Shown: positions 35,401 through 42,538 of the stretch, piece by piece
Position numbering within the stretch: the first letter of the stretch is position 1
Layout: every line of letters starts with the position of its first letter
Assembly: GCF_018736145.1 (NCBI RefSeq)
Contig: NZ_CP059997.1
Location: 9,237,501 to 9,301,500 of the forward strand
Direction: 5' to 3'
Length of the DNA stretch: 64,000 nt
Source of the DNA: Amycolatopsis sp. CA-230715
GTDB taxonomy: Bacteria; Actinomycetota; Actinomycetes; Mycobacteriales; Pseudonocardiaceae
Notes under the pieces: model-generated
Database searches by the model: none
Seen by the model: the letters and a program-made list of their open reading frames with translations, nothing else
Told to the model about the DNA's origin: nothing
Translations under genes and position numbers: made by a program

Positions 35401-38400
35401 GACTCGTCGGCCTCGTCCCGTTCGAACACCTCCGGTTCGCCGTACCGGCTCCACCGGCCCTGCCTGCCGGTGGCGATCATCTTCGCCCCCGCCTTGCCGA
35501 ACGGGTTCGCCACCAGCAGCTCGGCCACCTCCGCCCCGTCGGCCGGTTTGATCCGGTCGGCCGCCACGAACCACCGGCCGGTCGCCCCGGGCGGGACGAG
35601 CGCCAGGTGCTCGTCGAGCAGGTACACCTTGGGCTTCGACGGCGGTGCCACGGGCAGGCCCTCGAGCATCGTGGGCACCGCGGCCGCGCGCCTGCTCCAC
35701 TCGCGCAGGATCATGTCCCGCTCGCCCGCACCGAGAACGTCCAAACGCGACAGTGGTGTCGTCGGATCCTCGATCGCCGACTCCAGCAGCCGCACCAGCC
35801 GGTCGCCGATCCGCTCCACGGTGTCCTCGAAGAACAGGTCCGTGCTGTACTCGATGCTGCCCGCGATCCCGGTCGGCTGCCCATCCTCGTAGTCCTCGAC
35901 GAAGTTGAACGCGATGTCGAACTTCGCCGTGCCGTTCGCGGCCAGTTCGAAGTGACCGGAGAGACCCTCCATCTCGATGACCGGCTTTTCGTTGTTCTGG
36001 AAGGCGATGATCACCTGGAACGGCGTCTTCGTGCCCGCGGAGCGGACCGGGTTCACGATCTCCAGGATCCGTTCGAACGGCACGTCCTGGTGCCCGTAGG
36101 CGGCGAGATCGGTTTCGCGCACCCGGTCGAGCAGCTCGGCGAAACCCGGGTCGCCCGACAGGTCCGACCGCAGCAGCACGGTGTTGATGAACAGGCCGAC
36201 CAGCGGGTCGAGCAGCGGGTCCATCCGGCCCGCGATCGGGCTGCCGAGCGGGATGTCCGTGCTCCCACCGAGCTTGCTCAGCAGCGCGCACAGCGCCGCC
36301 TGCACCACCATGAACGGGGTCGCGCCGCGGCTGTTCGCCAGCTCCACGATCCCTTCGTGCAGCTCCCCGTCGATCGGGAAGTACAGCGTGTCGCCGTGGT
36401 AGGTCCGCACGGCGGGACGCGGCCGGTCGAGCGGGAGGTTCAGATCGGTGTTGATCCCGGTCAGCTCCGCGCTCCAGTACGCGAGCTGCTCCGCGATCAC
36501 ACTGTCCTCATCGGACGGATCGCCGAGGAACTTCTCCTGCCACAGCGCGTAGTCGATGTACTGGACCTCCAACGGCGCCCAACCGGGGGCCTGCCCGTGC
36601 ACCCGGGCGTTGTAGGCGGTGTTCATGTCCGAGGCCAGCGCCGCCACCGACCACCCGTCGGTGGAGATGTGGTGCACCACGACCAGCAGCACGTGATCGT
36701 CCTCGCCGAGCGCGAGCAAGGTCGGGCGCACCGGGATCTCGGCCGAGAGGTCGAAGGCGTAGGCGGCCGCGTCCAGTACCGCGTCCTCCAGCTCGTCCTC
36801 GGAGATCTCCACGACCTCCATCCGCGGATGCGCGGCGTCCCCTTCCAGCACCACCTGGTACGGCTCGCCGTCGTCGTGGCGGAACACCGTCCGCAAGGTC
36901 TCGTGCCGATCGATCAGGTCCCAGAACGCGCGCTCCAGCGCGACCCGGTCCAGCTTCCCGGAAAGCCTCGCCATCGACGGCACGTTGTAGGTCCCGCTCG
37001 GTCCCTCCAGCTTGTCCAGGAACCACATGCGGTACTGCCCCGGCGACAACGGGATCCGCTCCGGCCGGACGCCGCGCTCGAGCACCGGACGTTCGCGGAC
37101 CGGGCCGACCAGCAGCGCGGCCAGGTCACCCGCGCGCGGCGAGCTGAACAGGTCCCGCAGGGTCAGTTCGATCCCGGTCGCCTGCCGCAGCCTGCTGAGC
37201 ACCTTCGTGCCGAGCAGCGAATGCCCGCCGAGATCGAAGAACCCGTCGTCGACACCGACCCGCTCCACACCGAGTACCTCGGCGTAGACGGCGGTGACCA
37301 GTTCCTCGCTCTCCGTTCCGGGTGCGCGGTAGTCCGTCGCGGCGTCCAATTCGGGCGCGGGCAACGCTTTGTGGTCCACTTTCCCGTTCGGTGTCAGCGG
37401 AAGTTCGGGCAGCTTCACGAACGCCGACGGCACCAGGTAGGCGGGCAGCCGCCGCTCGGTGCCCGAGCGCCATTCCTCCGGCTCGCCGTCACCGGCGAGG
37501 TAGGCCACGAGCCGTTTCTGACCGGCCGAGTCCGCCCCGACCACCACGACCGCGTCGGCCACCCCCGGCAGGGTCCGGAGCATCACCTCCACCTCGGCCA
37601 CCTCGATGCGGTGCCCGCGGATCTTCACCTGGCGGTCACGCCGCTCCAGGAACTCCAGCTGACCGTCCTCGCGGTACCGCACGACGTCACCGGTGCGGTA
37701 CATCCGCGCACCACCGCGCCGGAACGGGTCCGGCAGGAAGGTCACCGCGGTACGGCCCGCGTCGGCGAGGTAGCCCCTGCCGACCCCGGCGCCCGCGACG
37801 TACAGCTCGCCGGGAACACCGACCGGGACCGGCCGCAGACCGTCACCGAGCACGTAGAGCCGCGTGTTCCGCACCGCGCGCCCGATCGGGACCCGCGTCC
37901 CCTCCAGCCCTGCCGAGGGCGTGATCACCGCGTGGGTCACGTCGTCGGCGCATTCGGTGGGGCCGTAGGCGTTCACCAGCGGGATCGCCGGGAACCGCCG
38001 GAACCAGCGCGCGCACAGGTCCGGCGGCAGCGCCTCGCCAGTGACCACCAGGTTCCGCAGCGCCGCGAGCTCCGGGACCCGGCCGCCGTCGTCCCACACG
38101 TCCAGCGCCGCGCGCAGCAGCGACGGCACGACTTCGAGGATCGTGACGCCCTCGGATTCGGTGACCCCGAACAGCGCCGAGGGATCGCTCGCGGTGTCCC
38201 GGTCGACGACCCGCACGGTCCCGCCGAGCAGCAGCGCGTCCATCATCTGCCACACCGAGATGTCGAACGACAGTGGCGCGTTCTGCACGATCCGGTCGTC
38301 ACCGGTCAGGCCGAGGTCGTCGATCTTGGCGAGGAGGTGGTTGACCATCCCGCCGTGTGTGACCATGGCGCCCTTGGGCCTGCCGGTGGACCCCGACGTG

Positions 38401-40211
38401 AAGATCACGTAGGCGAGGTCGTCCTCGGTCACCACCACCGGATCCCACCCGGCTCCCCGCGCACCGCGCGCGGGGATCGCGTGGACGACGTGCTCGCCGC
38501 CCAGTTCCCGTCCCCCGTGCTCGTACGGCGCACCCGAGAGCACCACGTTCGCACCGCTCTCGGTGAGCACCTGGCTCTGGCGGGCGACCGGCGCCTGCGG
38601 GTCCAGCGGCACGTACGCACCGCCCGCGGCCCACACGCCGAGCACGGCCGCGATGAAACCGGCACCCCGGTCGTCGAGGATCGCCACCATCTCGCCCTTC
38701 GCGAGCCCGGTGAGCAGTTCGGTCACGGCAGCCGCGCGAGCGCACAGCTCCGCATAACTGGTCTCGCCCTCGGAATCGACGACGGCGACGTCATCGGGGC
38801 GAGCGTCCGCGATCCGGCGCACCGTCGTGACGACATCGGAGAAGTCCTCGGACCGCTCGGTGTCCAGCCACTTCCCGAGCACCAGGTCGCGCTCGTCGCC
38901 GTCGACGAGATCGATCGTCCCGACCGGCGACGACGGCGCGCACGAACCCAGTTCCACCAGGAACCCGCGCAGGCGGCCCACCAGCCGGTCGAGCGCCTCG
39001 GTGTCGTAGAGCCGGGGGTTGCCGTCGAAGAGGATCTTGAGGCCGCCGTCCTCCAGGTCGTGCACCGTGATCGACAGGTCGTCGTTGGGCGCCGTGGAAA
39101 GGTTGCGGGACAACACGGTGCACGGGCCGAACTTCAGCTCCTCGATGAACGAGGCGACGTTCAGCTCCGGGCCGAACGGCCTGGTGTCGTCGCGGCCGAG
39201 TCCCATCTGCTCGCGCACCCGCTGCCCGCGGCGGCGCTGGTGGCGCAACGTCCTGCTGACCTCTTTGCCCACATAGGACACCAGCTCGCCGCGGGTCATT
39301 CCGGGGTGGACGGCCAGCGGCAGCGGCAGCACGTTCGCGCGCATCCCGGGGATCGCGCGCATCGCGGGCGTGGTGCGCGCGGTGACCGGCATGGACACCA
39401 TGACCTCGGCCGTGCCCGCCATCCGCTGCAGGTAGGCCGCCGTCGCCGCGATCACGAACGTCGGCCACGCCGCGCGCTCTTCCCACGCGACCGCGCGCAG
39501 GCGTTCGGCGGTATCGGCGTCCACCACCGCGCCCGTGCGCAGGAAGCTCTCCGCCGGCACGATCTCCGTTCCGGCCAGCGTCGTCAGCTGCGGTGTCTCG
39601 GGGAACCGGGCCGCCCAGAAGTCCTTGTCCTTCTCCGCCTGCTTCGAGTCCAAATAGGACGCCTCGTCGGCGAGCAGGTCGGCGAGCGGCGGGAACGCGC
39701 CCGCTCCGGGATCGCCGCCGGTGACCATCGCGGTGTAGATCTCGCCCACCCTGCGCGCGAACAGGGCTTCGCTGAACCCGTCCCACAGCACGTGGTGCGC
39801 GCGCATGAAGAAGGAGGCCCGCTCGTCCGCCGTCCGCAGCAACGCCATGGTGTACAGCGGCGGCGCCGACAGATCCGCGACGGTGTGCAGATCCGCGCGC
39901 ATCCACTCGTCCGCCGCGGCCGCGGGATCGGGCTCCTCGCGCAGGTCGACGATCCGCAGCGGCGGCCCCGCCAGCGGTTCGACGACCTGGCGGATGTCGT
40001 CACCGTCTACTTCGAACCGGACGCGGAGGCATTCGGCCTCGGTCACCGCCTGCGTGACCGCGTCCGAGAACACGTCCATCCGCAGAGGCCCGGTGATCTC
40101 GTGGCACTCCGCGATGTTCCAGATCGGGTTGCCCTCGTCGAGCAACTGCGCGTACCAGACCTCGAGCTGCGCCGCCGACAGCGGCAACGGCTCCGGGCGA
40201 TTCTCCGACAT
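29484..40211 (-). CDS. four-carrier NRPS, C-A-T-C-(A remnant)-T-C-A-T-C-T-TE
   Basis: This is a 3575-aa protein. The ATG at 40211 (MSENRPEPLPLSAAQ) follows GGGAGAAGG. Domains by residue: C1 8-440 (HHVLWDG 139), A1 465-950 (TSGSTGRPKG 605), T1 with Ser998, C2 1050-1490 (HHISTDG 1180), a vestigial A piece 1495-1600, T2 with Ser1659, C3 1708-2150, A2 2175-2665, T3 with Ser2715, C4 2765-3200, T4 with Ser3268, TE 3325-3570 (GWSLGG Ser3397, His3544). By eye both A pockets read D-I-W-E-V-T-A-D-D-K, a pattern I associate with Dab/Dap, fitting the SbnA/SbnB genes. T2 and T4 need loading in trans. There is no epimerisation or methylation domain. C1 probably accepts the PKS acyl chain, and the TE releases acyl-Dap-X-Dap-X. 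Confidence 0.92.
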   Translation of the reverse strand: MSENRPEPLPLSAAQLEVWYAQLLDEGNPIWNIAECHEITGPLRMDVFSDAVTQAVTEAECLRVRFEVDGDDIRQVVEPLAGPPLRIVDLREEPDPAAAADEWMRADLHTVADLSAPPLYTMALLRTADERASFFMRAHHVLWDGFSEALFARRVGEIYTAMVTGGDPGAGAFPPLADLLADEASYLDSKQAEKDKDFWAARFPETPQLTTLAGTEIVPAESFLRTGAVVDADTAERLRAVAWEERAAWPTFVIAATAAYLQRMAGTAEVMVSMPVTARTTPAMRAIPGMRANVLPLPLAVHPGMTRGELVSYVGKEVSRTLRHQRRRGQRVREQMGLGRDDTRPFGPELNVASFIEELKFGPCTVLSRNLSTAPNDDLSITVHDLEDGGLKILFDGNPRLYDTEALDRLVGRLRGFLVELGSCAPSSPVGTIDLVDGDERDLVLGKWLDTERSEDFSDVVTTVRRIADARPDDVAVVDSEGETSYAELCARAAAVTELLTGLAKGEMVAILDDRGAGFIAAVLGVWAAGGAYVPLDPQAPVARQSQVLTESGANVVLSGAPYEHGGRELGGEHVVHAIPARGARGAGWDPVVVTEDDLAYVIFTSGSTGRPKGAMVTHGGMVNHLLAKIDDLGLTGDDRIVQNAPLSFDISVWQMMDALLLGGTVRVVDRDTASDPSALFGVTESEGVTILEVVPSLLRAALDVWDDGGRVPELAALRNLVVTGEALPPDLCARWFRRFPAIPLVNAYGPTECADDVTHAVITPSAGLEGTRVPIGRAVRNTRLYVLGDGLRPVPVGVPGELYVAGAGVGRGYLADAGRTAVTFLPDPFRRGGARMYRTGDVVRYREDGQLEFLERRDRQVKIRGHRIEVAEVEVMLRTLPGVADAVVVVGADSAGQKRLVAYLAGDGEPEEWRSGTERRLPAYLVPSAFVKLPELPLTPNGKVDHKALPAPELDAATDYRAPGTESEELVTAVYAEVLGVERVGVDDGFFDLGGHSLLGTKVLSRLRQATGIELTLRDLFSSPRAGDLAALLVGPVRERPVLERGVRPERIPLSPGQYRMWFLDKLEGPSGTYNVPSMARLSGKLDRVALERAFWDLIDRHETLRTVFRHDDGEPYQVVLEGDAAHPRMEVVEISEDELEDAVLDAAAYAFDLSAEIPVRPTLLALGEDDHVLLVVVHHISTDGWSVAALASDMNTAYNARVHGQAPGWAPLEVQYIDYALWQEKFLGDPSDEDSVIAEQLAYWSAELTGINTDLNLPLDRPRPAVRTYHGDTLYFPIDGELHEGIVELANSRGATPFMVVQAALCALLSKLGGSTDIPLGSPIAGRMDPLLDPLVGLFINTVLLRSDLSGDPGFAELLDRVRETDLAAYGHQDVPFERILEIVNPVRSAGTKTPFQVIIAFQNNEKPVIEMEGLSGHFELAANGTAKFDIAFNFVEDYEDGQPTGIAGSIEYSTDLFFEDTVERIGDRLVRLLESAIEDPTTPLSRLDVLGAGERDMILREWSRRAAAVPTMLEGLPVAPPSKPKVYLLDEHLALVPPGATGRWFVAADRIKPADGAEVAELLVANPFGKAGAKMIATGRQGRWSRYGEPEVFERDEADESQEDTVEATEEDWDGSPRPQEPRNQHEEILCGLFAEVLGRDRIGIDDNFFQSGGNSLRVGKLIGRIQSALQTAVTIRDVFENQTVAKLAAKLGAARVRPALVAGERPEVVPLSFAQRRLWFLNQFEGPGAAYNIPIAVRLTGTLDRAAMSAAVRDLVERHEVLRTVYPDAGGEGRQQVLAVDEVVGELPVTKTDAARLDEDVRVAAMTGFDVTVDPPLRASLFEVAPEEHVLLLLVHHIASDGWSTAPMARDLAAAYTARLGGAAPEWEPLPVQYTDFALWQRRLLGDLADGGSLVAKQTEYWRTALAGLPDELPLPVDRPRPTEPTYRGDIVDFRLDAELHERLDRFAKDTGTTAFMVLQSALAVTLSQFGAGTDIPLGTLVAGRTDDALEDLIGFFVNTLVLRADLSGNPSFRGLLAQQRETDLAGFGNQDVPFESLVEALNPARARARHPLFQVAITVHNNDAPDVELPGLVLASELIRTNIADLDLHFEFIEEQDGGACAGIASLVKFSVDLFDRPTVEALASGLVRVLEQALAEPDLPLSRVLVLDDGEVADALVTPGDTARPNEITDVVARVVELAKSQPSAVAVSDERGRMDYARLVEAAGSVAESLRAQGVEAGSLVALLAERGTGYVAAVLGVLGAGCAYLPLDAAAPSGRTRGLLDEAAPALLLADGEHRALADELAGDLDVVDLDLSGARDWNPVPSKDLDLAYVLYTSGSTGKPKGAMVHRGGMANHLLAKVEDLGLTERDVVVHNAPVTFDISVWQMLAPIVAGGRAHVVSGETARDPLALFDVVTSEGVTVLEVVPSLLAATLDTWDIERATPEFPGLRWLVVTGEALPPKSCARWLDRHPGIPVMNAYGPTECSDDVTHAVLDAAPAGSRTPIGSALRNTGLYVLDAWLRPVPTGVAGELYVGGLGVGRGYLGAPGKTAAVFLPDPFAGASGARMYRTGDVVTRGAGGQITFLHRADDQVKIRGNRIELGEIEAALRSLPEVADVVVQPYDDGSGARLAAHLVLTGEVSDGDLKDRLGSLVPPYMLPSAYLRLDRFPLTPNGKVDRKALVPPSARAVEPGRAPSTPRELALQKLFAEVLDGAELGADDAFFDHGGHSLLATRLASRIRTELGAEVSVRDVFDHPTIAGLAARLDGARVRPPLVAGARPEVVPLSYAQRRLWFLNQFEGPNAAYTIPIAVRLRGRLDTDALVSALRDLLDRHEVLRTVYPESDGEGRQRILGLDEAFTGLSIVDTTESGLDGALAEAVGAGFDVTVDPPLRATLFVLGHDEHVLLLAVHHIATDGWSAGPLAADLARAYTARLHGAGPEWTPLPVQYADYSLWQRELLGAADDPESLLAKQIGHWRDALAGLPDELPLPHDHARPAEPTYAGGMVTSAIGAGQCAEIEKLAKATGTTAFMVLHAALAATLAAHGGGTDIPLGTPVAGRTDDALDDLIGFFINTLVLRTDLSGDPSFRALLARVRETDLAAQEHQDVPFESLVEALNPARSQARHPLFQVMLVLQNNRDAHAEFPGLAVDAWPVDTGAAQFDLHCEFVETGDGLDANIGYSADVFDRESVLSLVSGFHRLLARVLADPDAPAVVAPDEVWEHRFPQWRETRPSTSDVRDVVVVDGRGPSTPRERLLHGLFTDVLGTGELGVDESFFDRGGHSLLASRLVSRIRVALGVRLTIRDLFDHPTVARLASRVDRLGEGTPFDVLLPLRREGGKVPVFCVHPAGCVSWSYLGLASSLADRPIYGLQARGIAEDVPLPRDVREMAADYLAQIRVVRPHGPYHLLGWSLGGVVAHEIACQLQAQGEEVALLASLDSAPGGDESELIDDESLAATALRFFGLRGDEPAVKGPDFEGLSELLRATDTPMADLSTEQLKRCFAAWRNNLALQVEFTPGVFRGTMVHFVAAEEVGNQSAGQWKSYVDGSIECHEVGSTHEGMTDGAVLRQIGSALERYLAEKNTEERSNR
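35412..35729 (-). other. vestigial adenylation domain inside NRPS module 2
   Basis: Residues about 1495-1600 of the NRPS keep only the A6-A8-like part of an adenylation domain (VYLLDEHLALVPPGATGRWFVA, VANPFGKAGAKMIATGRQGRW), followed by an acidic linker (DEADESQEDTVEATEEDWDG). The whole AMP-binding core, including the TSGSTG loop and substrate pocket, is absent. The reading frame is intact and T2 follows directly. It cannot activate an amino acid, but the retained piece might still dock MbtH or the trans A-T protein. Confidence 0.8.
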
Positions 40212-40239
40212 GCTGGCCTTCTCCCAGGAATTCGCGTCG

Positions 40240-41238
40240 TCAGTGGGTGGCGTTGAGCTCGGGAAGGGACTCGGGTCCCTCCCGGTAGGCCGCCTCCGGC
40301 CAGTACGCTTCGTCCACCCATTCGTCGTTGTAGACGGTTTCGAGGTACCGCTCGCCGAGGTCCGGCGCGATCGCCACGGCGGTGAGCGAGTCACCTGGCG
40401 CGTTGTCCGCGAGCCACGTCAACGCACCGCTGAGCACCGTGCCGGTCGAGCCGCCGAACAGGAACCCGCGCGCGGCGAGCTCGCGGCAGCGCCGCACCGC
40501 GTCCGGTTCGGACACGTGCACCACTTCGTCCACAAAGGATTCATCGAGGATCGCGGGCCGGACGCTGGTGCCGAGGCCGGGGATCAGCCGCCTGCCCGGT
40601 GCGCAGCCGAAGGTGACCGACCCGATCACGTCCACCGCGACGATCCGGGTGGTGCGCCCGGAGTCGCGGAAGTACCGCGCGCACCCCATCAGCGTCCCGG
40701 TCGTTCCCGCGCCGACGAACAACACGTCCAGCTCGGGGAACTGGGCGGCCACCGACGGCGCGGTGTGCAGGTAGTGCGCCATCCAGTTGTCCGGGTTGCG
40801 GTACTGGTTCAGCCAGACGAACCGGCTGTCGGCGGTGCACAGCGCGCGCACGTGGGAGATCCGCGCGCCGAGGAAGCCACCGTCCGCCGCGGGCTCGGTG
40901 ATCACGTGCACCCGCGCCCCGAACGCCTCCATCATGCGGCGGGTCGCGTCGTTGCACCTGGCGTCGGTGACGCACACGAACCCGTAGCCCCGGTCGGCCG
41001 CGAGCATGCTCAGCGCCACGCCGAGGTTGCCGGACGACGACTCCACCAGGGTCGCGCCCGGTCGCAGCACACCGCGCCGCTCCGCGCTCGAGATCATTTC
41101 CGCGGCGGCCTTCAGCTTCACCGAACCGGAGAAGTTGAACCCTTCGCACTTGAGGTAGAGCGACCGCCCGAACGCCGACCGGAGATCGACGTAAAGGCTC
41201 TCTTCGTTGTATTCCTGAGGAGCCGAAATGATAGGCAC
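40240..41238 (-). CDS. sbnA: SbnA-like N-(2-amino-2-carboxyethyl)-L-glutamate synthase
   Basis: This 332-aa PLP enzyme of the cysteine synthase fold is read from the GTG at 41238 (AGGGGA upstream). The Schiff-base Lys is Lys41 in SGSVKLKAA, followed by ESSSGNLGVALSM (phosphate/substrate loop) and VGAGTTGTLMG (PLP phosphate loop). SbnA condenses O-phospho-L-serine with L-glutamate to ACEGA, the first committed step to L-2,3-diaminopropionate. The adjacent SbnB-like gene makes the assignment firm. The two feed Dap to A1 and A2 of the NRPS encoded immediately downstream. Confidence 0.9.
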   Translation of the reverse strand: MPIISAPQEYNEESLYVDLRSAFGRSLYLKCEGFNFSGSVKLKAAAEMISSAERRGVLRPGATLVESSSGNLGVALSMLAADRGYGFVCVTDARCNDATRRMMEAFGARVHVITEPAADGGFLGARISHVRALCTADSRFVWLNQYRNPDNWMAHYLHTAPSVAAQFPELDVLFVGAGTTGTLMGCARYFRDSGRTTRIVAVDVIGSVTFGCAPGRRLIPGLGTSVRPAILDESFVDEVVHVSEPDAVRRCRELAARGFLFGGSTGTVLSGALTWLADNAPGDSLTAVAIAPDLGERYLETVYNDEWVDEAYWPEAAYREGPESLPELNATH

Positions 41239-41270
41239 GCACAATCCCCTATCCGCGTGTGGCACCGAGG

Positions 41271-42317
41271 CTACTTGTCAGCCTTCCGGTGCCGATCCGT
41301 CTCGTGGAAGAAGTCCGGGACGACCGAAAGCGCACCGGCCTCGCCCAATTCGTCGTAAACGTGTTTCGCGACCGCGAGGTCGAGCACGCCGAGCCCGAAC
41401 GGCGAAAACACCAGCGGCCGGTCCTTCGGCAGTTCGACCCGGTTTTCGAGCACATCGAAAAGGGTGCCGGAAAGGAAGCCGCGGTCACCTGTGAGCTGCT
41501 CGGCGAGATGCGGCGAAGTGTCCGCCTTGAGGCAGTGGTCCACATCGTCGACGATGTTCGTCGAGATCAGGATGATCTCCGGTGCCAGGTCCCGCAGCGA
41601 CACGTTCAGCACCAGCGGGTCGTGCCGGAACCAGTCGACCTCGTGGATGTGCGGGGTACCGGCCACCGTCGCGAGCACCACCAGGTCACTGCCCCTGATC
41701 AGGCTTTCCGCGTCGGAGTGCACGGTGATCGTGCCGGTCGTGCCCGCGCCGTCGAGGTAGTCCCGGAACCCGTTCGCCGACTCGGCGTTCAGGTCGTGCA
41801 CCCCGATCTCGTCGAACTCCCACCCGGTGCGCGCGAGATAGGTGTGCAGGTAGCGGGCGATCAACCCGGTGCCGAGGAAGCCGACGCGCCGGGGGCGGTC
41901 GTGCCCCTTGGTCAGCGCCGCCGCGGCCAGCGCAGCCGACGCCGCCGTCCGCGCCGCGCTGATCACCGAGCTCTCCAGGCAGGCGATCGGGTAGCCCGTG
42001 TCGTGGTCGTTCAGGATCAGCACGGCCGACGCCCTCGGCACGCCGTTCGCCACGTTGCCGGGGAAGCTGGAAATCCACTTCACGCCGTCGACGCTGTTGT
42101 CGCCACCGACCGAGGCTGGCAGGGCGATGATGCGCGAGGTCGGCCGGTCCGGGAAGCGGAGGAAGTACGACGGCGGATTCACCGTGTCGCCCTCGCCGTG
42201 CAACCGGTACGCCGATTCGACGATATCAACGACCTTCTTCTCGTTTCCGTCCAGCACGCCGAATACCTGGCGTCCCGAGATCACCGAGAAAGGCGGTATT
42301 CCATTTCGTTCCGGCAT
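41271..42317 (-). CDS. sbnB: SbnB-like N-(1-amino-1-carboxyl-2-ethyl)-glutamic acid dehydrogenase
   Basis: This 348-aa protein of the ornithine cyclodeaminase/mu-crystallin family has the NAD-binding motif GFLGTGLIA (146-154) and the substrate-domain motifs PPSYFLRF, VKWISSFPGN and LNDHDTGYPIACLESSVISAARTAA. SbnB oxidatively cleaves ACEGA to L-2,3-diaminopropionate and 2-oxoglutarate. It is the first gene of the leftward biosynthetic operon, with AGGGAG before the ATG. It lies 32 bases upstream of the SbnA-like gene and is divergent from the ABC exporter. Confidence 0.9.
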   Translation of the reverse strand: MPERNGIPPFSVISGRQVFGVLDGNEKKVVDIVESAYRLHGEGDTVNPPSYFLRFPDRPTSRIIALPASVGGDNSVDGVKWISSFPGNVANGVPRASAVLILNDHDTGYPIACLESSVISAARTAASAALAAAALTKGHDRPRRVGFLGTGLIARYLHTYLARTGWEFDEIGVHDLNAESANGFRDYLDGAGTTGTITVHSDAESLIRGSDLVVLATVAGTPHIHEVDWFRHDPLVLNVSLRDLAPEIILISTNIVDDVDHCLKADTSPHLAEQLTGDRGFLSGTLFDVLENRVELPKDRPLVFSPFGLGVLDLAVAKHVYDELGEAGALSVVPDFFHETDRHRKADK

Positions 42318-42433
42318 CCGATACTCCCTGTCCGCCAGCCGGGTGTGTTCCGAAAGTTTCTGCTACAGTCGTCGTTCGCCGTGCACACTGGCGCGTTCTG
42401 AACGAGGTACCGCAACGCTATCCCGGGCACCAC

Positions 42434-42466
42434 TGGCATACGGCCACCTCTACTGGCCGACGGCCA
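42434..42466. promoter_or_regulatory. two tandem dyads in the divergent operon/exporter promoter region
   Basis: TGGCATACGGCCA (42434-42446) and TGGCCGACGGCCA (42454-42466) share 11 of 13 bases and are spaced exactly 20 bp apart. The second is a perfect inverted repeat (TGGCC-N3-GGCCA). They lie in the 221-base gap between sbnB and the ABC exporter gene, where control of the whole pathway must act. They are a good candidate for the LAL or another cluster regulator. Confidence 0.45.
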
Positions 42467-42538
42467 ACTGGGTCACTGCTGGAATAGGGAAACACGGGCG
42501 TTCTTCGATGGCGCTCGCGCACGGAAAAGGGGTGACGC

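Noticed and set aside
30588..40256. Very long open frames on the plus strand opposite the NRPS gene
   Set aside because: They are shadows of the high-GC codon bias. The translations are rich in His, Arg, Gly and Pro, with no domain motifs, while the minus strand carries all NRPS core motifs.
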